A stretch of 64,000 nucleotides of DNA from assembly GCA_030263665.1 (NCBI GenBank), contig SZPK01000011.1:1-64000 (forward strand), written 5' to 3'. Positions 59,292 through 64,000 of the stretch are shown one piece after another. A model generated the notes under the pieces. The model saw only the letters and a list, made by a program, of their open reading frames with translations. It did not search any database and had not been told where the DNA came from. Origin of the DNA: Villigracilis sp024434165 (GTDB taxonomy: Bacteria; Chloroflexota; Anaerolineae; Anaerolineales; Villigracilaceae). A program made the translations under genes and the position numbers. Every line of letters begins with the position of its first letter. The stretch's first letter is position 1.

Positions 59292-59846
59292 CTACGCATT
59301 CAATTTCGCCACGCTGCGCATCGCTGCGATCTGGCGCAAGTGATCCACTTCGTGTGCAAGCAGGAGCAGAATCCACGTTCGGTAATTGCACACGCCGAAG
59401 AACGGGCTGACCTCCGTCCTTTGCGGATCATGTGAATTGCGTGTGCCCTCAATCACGACCCGGATGCGCTCCGTTGCCGCGTTCAGGCTGACCGCCAAAT
59501 CCCTGACCAGCACATTCCGCCTCGCGCCCTCGCCGAATCCTTTTGCCGCTTCCACAATATGCGGCATCTGGCTCGTGGAAATATCCAGCAGTTTGTTGTG
59601 ATAAAAGCCCTGCGTGTACACCAAATGCGTAACCGACTCGCTGATGGACCAGAACGGATGCGCATCCGAAACGAACGCCGCCTGTGCGTCGGTCAGCCCG
59701 TCGAGCCGTTCATGCGTCCGTTCGCGCGTGCTGTAAAACGTTTCGATGAACTCGTCCAACGGATATTGGGTGGATGCCTCCAGCCAGGTAATTTTTCCGG
59801 TAAACGCCGAAAGAATCAGGGGGTTGAGCAGGTCGGATGAAATCAT
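59292..59846 (-). CDS. DinB-like four-helix metalloprotein
   Basis: A 184-residue protein with the DinB/YfiT layout: four long helices with histidines in ESVTHLVYTQGFYH (about 74-87) and AHEVDHLRQI near the C-terminus that can bind one metal. In the family these are thiol-dependent transferases or of unknown role. It converges on gyrB's terminator. Confidence 0.78.
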   Translation of the reverse strand: MISSDLLNPLILSAFTGKITWLEASTQYPLDEFIETFYSTRERTHERLDGLTDAQAAFVSDAHPFWSISESVTHLVYTQGFYHNKLLDISTSQMPHIVEAAKGFGEGARRNVLVRDLAVSLNAATERIRVVIEGTRNSHDPQRTEVSPFFGVCNYRTWILLLLAHEVDHLRQIAAMRSVAKLNA

Positions 59847-59956
59847 TCCGCCGATTGTATCTTACTTTGTTCCGCGTCGGTACAAAAGTACCATGTCTTT
59901 GGGAACCTTTTTCCAGTCCCCTTCGTTCTATGGTGGCTGACAGAAAGAGGTTCATC

Positions 59957-60922
59957 GTGAAACTTACAACCAACACCATTCTTATTATTTTTGGCATTCT
60001 GGCATTGTGCGTGCTTGCGCTGTTTCCCCTCAGCGTATTTGCCATGCCTTTACTGCAAAGAGACCAGCCCCAACCCGACCCGCAAGCCACCGTCCAGGCG
60101 ATAGTGACGCAGACGACGATTGCGCTGACCCTCAACGCGCCGACGCAAACCCCGCCTCCTCCCACGGCGACAGTTGCTCCTGTAACCAACACAGCCGCGC
60201 CCACGCCGACGGCTTCACCGACTGTCGCTCCCGTTACCTACTGTGACTGGATGGCGTTTCTCAAGGATGTGACCATTCCCGATGGAACGACCCTGCGCCC
60301 CGGTGAGACCTTCGTCAAGACCTGGCGCATCAAGAACCGCGGCACCTGCGCCTGGTCGCCCGATTACACGCTCGTCTTCAACGGCGGCGACCAACTCGGA
60401 GGCACAACCTCCGTACGCCTGCCCGGTTACGTGTCCCCCGGTCAATACATTGACGTCTCGATCACCTTCACGGCTCCGACCGCCGAGGGTTCCTACAGAG
60501 GTTACTGGATTTTACGAAACGCCTCCGGCGCGCTCTTTGGCGGCGGCGACAAGGCAAATGCCCCGATCTACGTGGATATCCGCGTAAAGAAGCAGGCTGT
60601 AACTGATGTCCCGCCGCATGGGACGGTCACCGGCAACCTGTGCTACCCGAGCGAGTTCAACCCGCCCATGACGCTCTACTTCGAAAACGCTGTGACCGGA
60701 GAACGCATCCAGTTTGCCATCGACGAGAACGAGTACATTTACAGCGTGCTCCTTCCCAACGGCAGATACTATGCCTATGCCTGGGCGCCCAACTATAACC
60801 TCGAAGGCGCGTACACCCATACGAACGGGCTGATGAAGTCCTTCCTCGTCGAAGGCGGGTTGACCACCCCCTTCATCAACCTGTGCGATTGGAGCCCATA
60901 CCCGCACGCCAAGGGCGAATAG
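59957..60922 (+). CDS. Membrane-anchored NBR1-Ig-like domain protein
   Basis: A 321-residue protein starting at GTG 59957 (AGAGG upstream). A membrane or signal helix (about 8-30) is followed by a Thr/Pro linker. An Ig-like domain of the NBR1 central-domain type has the hallmarks CDWMAFLKDVTIPDGTTLRPG, WRIKNRGTCAWSPDYTLVF, and SYRGYWILRNASGALFG. A further beta domain (about 230-321) resembles carboxypeptidase-regulatory-like folds (YAYAWAPNYN). It sits on the outer face of the membrane and has no enzyme motif; a scaffold or cargo-binding role is inferred. Confidence 0.82.
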   Translation: MKLTTNTILIIFGILALCVLALFPLSVFAMPLLQRDQPQPDPQATVQAIVTQTTIALTLNAPTQTPPPPTATVAPVTNTAAPTPTASPTVAPVTYCDWMAFLKDVTIPDGTTLRPGETFVKTWRIKNRGTCAWSPDYTLVFNGGDQLGGTTSVRLPGYVSPGQYIDVSITFTAPTAEGSYRGYWILRNASGALFGGGDKANAPIYVDIRVKKQAVTDVPPHGTVTGNLCYPSEFNPPMTLYFENAVTGERIQFAIDENEYIYSVLLPNGRYYAYAWAPNYNLEGAYTHTNGLMKSFLVEGGLTTPFINLCDWSPYPHAKGE

Positions 60923-60939
60923 CCCCAACCATCCAGGAC

Positions 60940-60973
60940 AGCCTCCCGAAATATCCCATTCGGGGGGCTTTTC
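60940..60973 (+). terminator. Terminator of the NBR1-Ig protein gene
   Basis: AGCCTCCCGAA (60940-60950) pairs with 60959-60969 (one G-T), followed by a T run. Confidence 0.85.
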
Positions 60974-61047
60974 CGTTAAGGCTGGATGCTATAATGCCCG
61001 GACATATCGTCCCAAGCGCCCAGACAACACGAAAGGGAATTTTATCC

Positions 61048-61947
61048 ATGACCGTCACATACCGGCCCGGCACCCTCGCAGATTCGTTCGCTGTCTTTCA
61101 AGTCTTCCTCAAATCCATCATGGATTACAGCGAACGCATGAACGTCCAAGCCATCACCGGCGGGAACGACCCGGAGATGCTCAACGCGATCTGGCAAAAA
61201 CGCAAACCCCTGTTTGATTTCCTGGCGGAAACCGCATCCCGGTTCTGGGTGGCGGAACGAGACGGCGAGATACTGGGCTATGCCCGAACCCTCGAACACG
61301 ACGGATTCCAGGAGTTGACCGAATTCTTCATGGCGCCGAACCAGCAATCGGCGGGGGTCGGAAGCGGGCTCTTATCCCGCGCCTTTGCCGATACCAGCGC
61401 GCGTTACCGCACCATCATCGCCACGCTGGACGAACGCGCCCTGTTCAATTACATGCGCCTGGGCGTGTATGGACGCATCATGCTCAAGTATTTCAGCCGC
61501 AAAGCCGAAAAAGTGACCGTGCCGACCGACCTGACCATCGAGCCGATAGATTTGAGCGCCCACCTCGAAGCCGTGAACCGCATTGACCGTGAAATCCTCA
61601 GCCACACGCGCGGAGGAATCCACCGCTGGCTGGCATCCATGCGCGAAGGATTTGTCTACAAGCGGGGCGGGGAGGTGGTTGGCTACGGCTATGTCGGCGG
61701 GAATCACGGTCCGTTTGCCGTGTTGAACGCCGATGATTTTCCCGCTGTGCTTGCCCACGCGGAAAGCCTTGCCGCCGAAAAGGGCGATGATTTTGGCGTC
61801 TCTGTGCCGCTGGTCAACCAAAAGGCGGTTGATTATTTTGTCAAAAGGAAATACCGGGTTGACGCCTTCACCGCCGTGCTGATGAGCAATGTGCCATTCG
61901 GGAAGTTCGAAAATTACCTGACCTTCGCGCCAGAGTTCTTTTTGTAA
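61048..61947 (+). CDS. GNAT acetyltransferase, 299 residues
   Basis: Starting at ATG 61048 (AAAGGGA upstream). The N-terminal GNAT domain has the CoA-binding segment EFFMAPNQQSAGVGSGLLSRA (split, about 94-114). The second half (about 165-295) has weaker GNAT-like strands (YKRGGEVVGYGYVGG). It resembles the double-GNAT gene at 52056-53015 in layout. Substrate unknown. Confidence 0.8.
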   Translation: MTVTYRPGTLADSFAVFQVFLKSIMDYSERMNVQAITGGNDPEMLNAIWQKRKPLFDFLAETASRFWVAERDGEILGYARTLEHDGFQELTEFFMAPNQQSAGVGSGLLSRAFADTSARYRTIIATLDERALFNYMRLGVYGRIMLKYFSRKAEKVTVPTDLTIEPIDLSAHLEAVNRIDREILSHTRGGIHRWLASMREGFVYKRGGEVVGYGYVGGNHGPFAVLNADDFPAVLAHAESLAAEKGDDFGVSVPLVNQKAVDYFVKRKYRVDAFTAVLMSNVPFGKFENYLTFAPEFFL

Positions 61948-61966
61948 TTATTTGATTGAATAAAAG

Positions 61967-61987
61967 AAGGTGGCAATCTGCCACCTT
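61967..61987. terminator. Bidirectional terminator before the DUF5131/TcmP pair
   Basis: AAGGTGGCA (61967-61975) and its complement (61979-61987) enclose a 3-base loop. Flanking A and T tracts let it serve both converging transcripts. Confidence 0.85.
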
Positions 61988-61995
61988 AGAATTGA

Positions 61996-62724
61996 TTACG
62001 CTTTTGCCAAATTCATCTCCTTTGGCATTTGATCCCAAGTCCTGCCATCCAGCAATCTGCCAGTCTTCTTTTTTTGTACTCCCCCCCATTGTTTGAAAAA
62101 GAATGGAACTTTTGCTTTTAAACACTGATTCTTAATATCAACGACCCATTCTCTTTGCAGGGGGCGCGCTCCGGGTCCCGATTCACCGCCAACAATGACC
62201 CAATTGATCCCCTTCAAATTCATTTTCGGAATGGGACCCAACAGCGGCTCAACGGATAAAAATTTTATTTTTGCTCCCGTTTTTCGCAGGTGATCAATTC
62301 TGAACGTATAATCAGCATTCTCGACACTGACACCCATCCAGATATTATCCGTCCACTCGAGTTGTGGGCTAAGTTCCATTAACCGTTCGGAGCGTTTGGT
62401 CAACACCTGGAATTGATGCCAATGAGCGCGTTTCATGACATCGAACACACTTTGAATAAATTCCAAAGGCACATCCTTGTGGAACAGGTCGCTCATGGAA
62501 TTGACAAAGATAACCTGCGGAGTTTTCCATTCCAAAGGTTTTTCAAGTGCTTGCGGATGCATGGTTAACTTGAAGCCATTCGCATAGTTTGGTTGCCCCA
62601 TGGCTTGAAGACGCTTTGCCATGCGTTCTGCGTAACAGTGCTTACAGCCGGGGCTGATCTTGTTACAGCCTGTAAGTGGATTCCATGTCGATTCGGTCCA
62701 CTCGATTCGAGATTGGGTAGCCAT
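61996..62724 (-). CDS. DUF5131 (phage Gp37/Gp68-like) three-Cys-motif protein
   Basis: A 242-residue protein starting at ATG 62724 (GAGGAG upstream), with the strongly conserved TGCNKISPGCKHCYAERMAKR region (C-x6-C-x2-C) and later VNSMSDLFHKDVP, QVLTKRSERL, and IVGGESGPGARP. The three-Cys cluster suggests an iron-sulfur or radical-SAM-like site. The protein family is common on phage and mobile islands and pairs with TcmP, which is encoded directly upstream here. Function is unknown. Base composition is AT-rich. Confidence 0.88.
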   Translation of the reverse strand: MATQSRIEWTESTWNPLTGCNKISPGCKHCYAERMAKRLQAMGQPNYANGFKLTMHPQALEKPLEWKTPQVIFVNSMSDLFHKDVPLEFIQSVFDVMKRAHWHQFQVLTKRSERLMELSPQLEWTDNIWMGVSVENADYTFRIDHLRKTGAKIKFLSVEPLLGPIPKMNLKGINWVIVGGESGPGARPLQREWVVDIKNQCLKAKVPFFFKQWGGVQKKKTGRLLDGRTWDQMPKEMNLAKA

Positions 62725-62771
62725 TTCTCCTCCGAGAGAACAGTTCAATAATAGCACAAATGTTTTGATTT

Positions 62772-63575
62772 TCAAAATCCATCTAGTCGTGGTTGTCTGT
62801 GCTCAGTTCTTTGTTCCTGACTTAAATTCATTTTTTCAAAGACTTGTTGTCCTTCAGGCGAATTCAGAAGATAAAAATAGCTTCTTATGCTTTTGTACGG
62901 CTTAAACAGATCTGAATTGCTGCCCAGCAGGAATGTCCACTGATGTCTGTCACCCTTGATTGGTTTTCGGATTAACCAATGTTGCTTGCCCGTCGCATTC
63001 AAAAAATCTTCCAAAAGATTATGAGTTTGTTGGAATTGTCGCTTAACGCCTGTCGCAGACAGGTAAAAAAGAATTTCCATGCGGGGTCTCATTTTGGATA
63101 TAAAGGCAAGTGTTTTAATATCTGGCAAGTCTTTTGTTCCAGTTGGGTCAACATAAACGAGCCCCAGCTCAAAATCTTTTTTCGATTTGAATAAATTTGG
63201 GATCACCTTCTCATAGTCGTCAGGGTAATAATAGATTTTTCCTTGCTGTAAAAATTTGGTGGAGTGTGCTGATATGGTCTTTTTGAGTTCCTCAATGTTT
63301 TTTGGCTCACGTTCAATCAAATCAGCACGAAAGGGAATGTCAAACTTTGGATCACTGGCTTTCGTAAGAAAAACAACTGGACTGCCCATAGTTCCATCGG
63401 GAGTGCTACCTTTTCCTGCCGTTAAGTCAACATAGCGATATTCAGGTTCATAGTAAGAAGCATGTTTCTTGATTACCGCTTGGGTGATTGCCAAGTGCAT
63501 TGCAATTATTTTTGACAAGTGTTCAATTTTTACCCCCGTATATTCTCCATAACCAACTCCATTTTCAATAGGCAT
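62772..63575 (-). CDS. tcmP: Three-Cys-motif partner protein TcmP
   Basis: A 267-residue protein with the TcmP pattern: IEHLSKIIAMHLAITQAVIKK, YVDLTAGKGST (a methyltransferase-like fold), VYVDPTGTKDLPDIKTL, and a C-terminal helical half. The family is defined by its neighbour, the three-Cys-motif protein just downstream. The roles are not known; the methyltransferase-like core (VDLTAGKG, then YVDP) hints at modification of nucleic acid. AT-rich and flanked by chromosomal genes, so probably a small acquired unit. Confidence 0.85.
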   Translation of the reverse strand: MPIENGVGYGEYTGVKIEHLSKIIAMHLAITQAVIKKHASYYEPEYRYVDLTAGKGSTPDGTMGSPVVFLTKASDPKFDIPFRADLIEREPKNIEELKKTISAHSTKFLQQGKIYYYPDDYEKVIPNLFKSKKDFELGLVYVDPTGTKDLPDIKTLAFISKMRPRMEILFYLSATGVKRQFQQTHNLLEDFLNATGKQHWLIRKPIKGDRHQWTFLLGSNSDLFKPYKSIRSYFYLLNSPEGQQVFEKMNLSQEQRTEHRQPRLDGF

Positions 63576-63637
63576 GCGCTAACCTCCTGACAGCCAAATG
63601 TATTTCGGATTTTAGCACATGTCTACAAATTTTGCTT

Positions 63638-64000
<363 letters not shown>

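Overview
The window reads as chromosome of a Chloroflexota bacterium, most likely class Anaerolineae. This is inferred, not proven, from GC-rich codon use with frequent TTG/GTG starts, a LexA box of the Gram-positive GAAC-N4-GTTC type, a short IF-2, Thr/Pro-rich lipoprotein linkers, an NBR1-type Ig domain protein, paired DUF4097/SHOCT-like proteins and a Ubl conjugation operon.

Layout. 0-4.2 kb: the usual translation/transcription block tuf(3' end)-rpmG-tRNA-Trp-secE-nusG-rplK-rplA-[L10 leader]-rplJ-rplL, closed by a terminator. rpoBC does not follow rplL here. 4.2-10.7 kb: the highlight, a seven-gene plus-strand operon for a bacterial ubiquitin-like conjugation pathway. It encodes an E1 fused to an N-terminal GntR DNA-binding domain, a membrane protein with a C-terminal RING-like zinc finger (candidate E3), a Ubl-E2 fusion, a free Ubl ending in Gly, a JAMM isopeptidase, and membrane proteins with FHA and VWA domains. 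Its promoter carries a 9+9 bp palindrome at the predicted transcription start, of the kind GntR/FadR domains bind. 10.7-13.0 kb (minus): a dimeric barrel protein, lexA with its own operator-promoter, and corA. 13.2-17.2 kb: an envelope-stress-like cassette in which four proteins share a SHOCT-like helical module, plus an MFS transporter and a possible 14-codon micro-ORF. 17.2-24.4 kb: MFS exporter, GNAT, panE-like reductase, cytosolic HtrA, a LuxR-type regulator with a degenerate receiver, and a nucleotide cyclase. 24.4-30 kb (minus): GGDEF-EAL protein, secreted DNRLRE protein, Nudix hydrolase. 30.2-37.7 kb (minus): nusA-ylxR-infB-rbfA-nrnA-truB-ribF. 38-49.7 kb: methyltransferase, four tandem YkuD L,D-transpeptidases with diverging active-site motifs, amidase, S41 protease, lipoproteins, threonine-dehydrogenase-like epimerase. 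49.9-51.5 kb: an AT-richer BglII/BstYI-like restriction-modification pair. 51.5-61.9 kb: housekeeping genes including plsY, an M67 JAMM protease and gyrB. 62-63.6 kb: an AT-rich DUF5131/TcmP pair. The right edge cuts an FAD-dependent oxidoreductase.

Between genes lie several families of short dispersed stem-loop repeats present in two to four copies each, and several spacers made of degenerate 7-9-nt words. No CRISPR array, transposase, integrase or rRNA gene was seen. Functions are assigned by reading motifs by eye; no database search was run.
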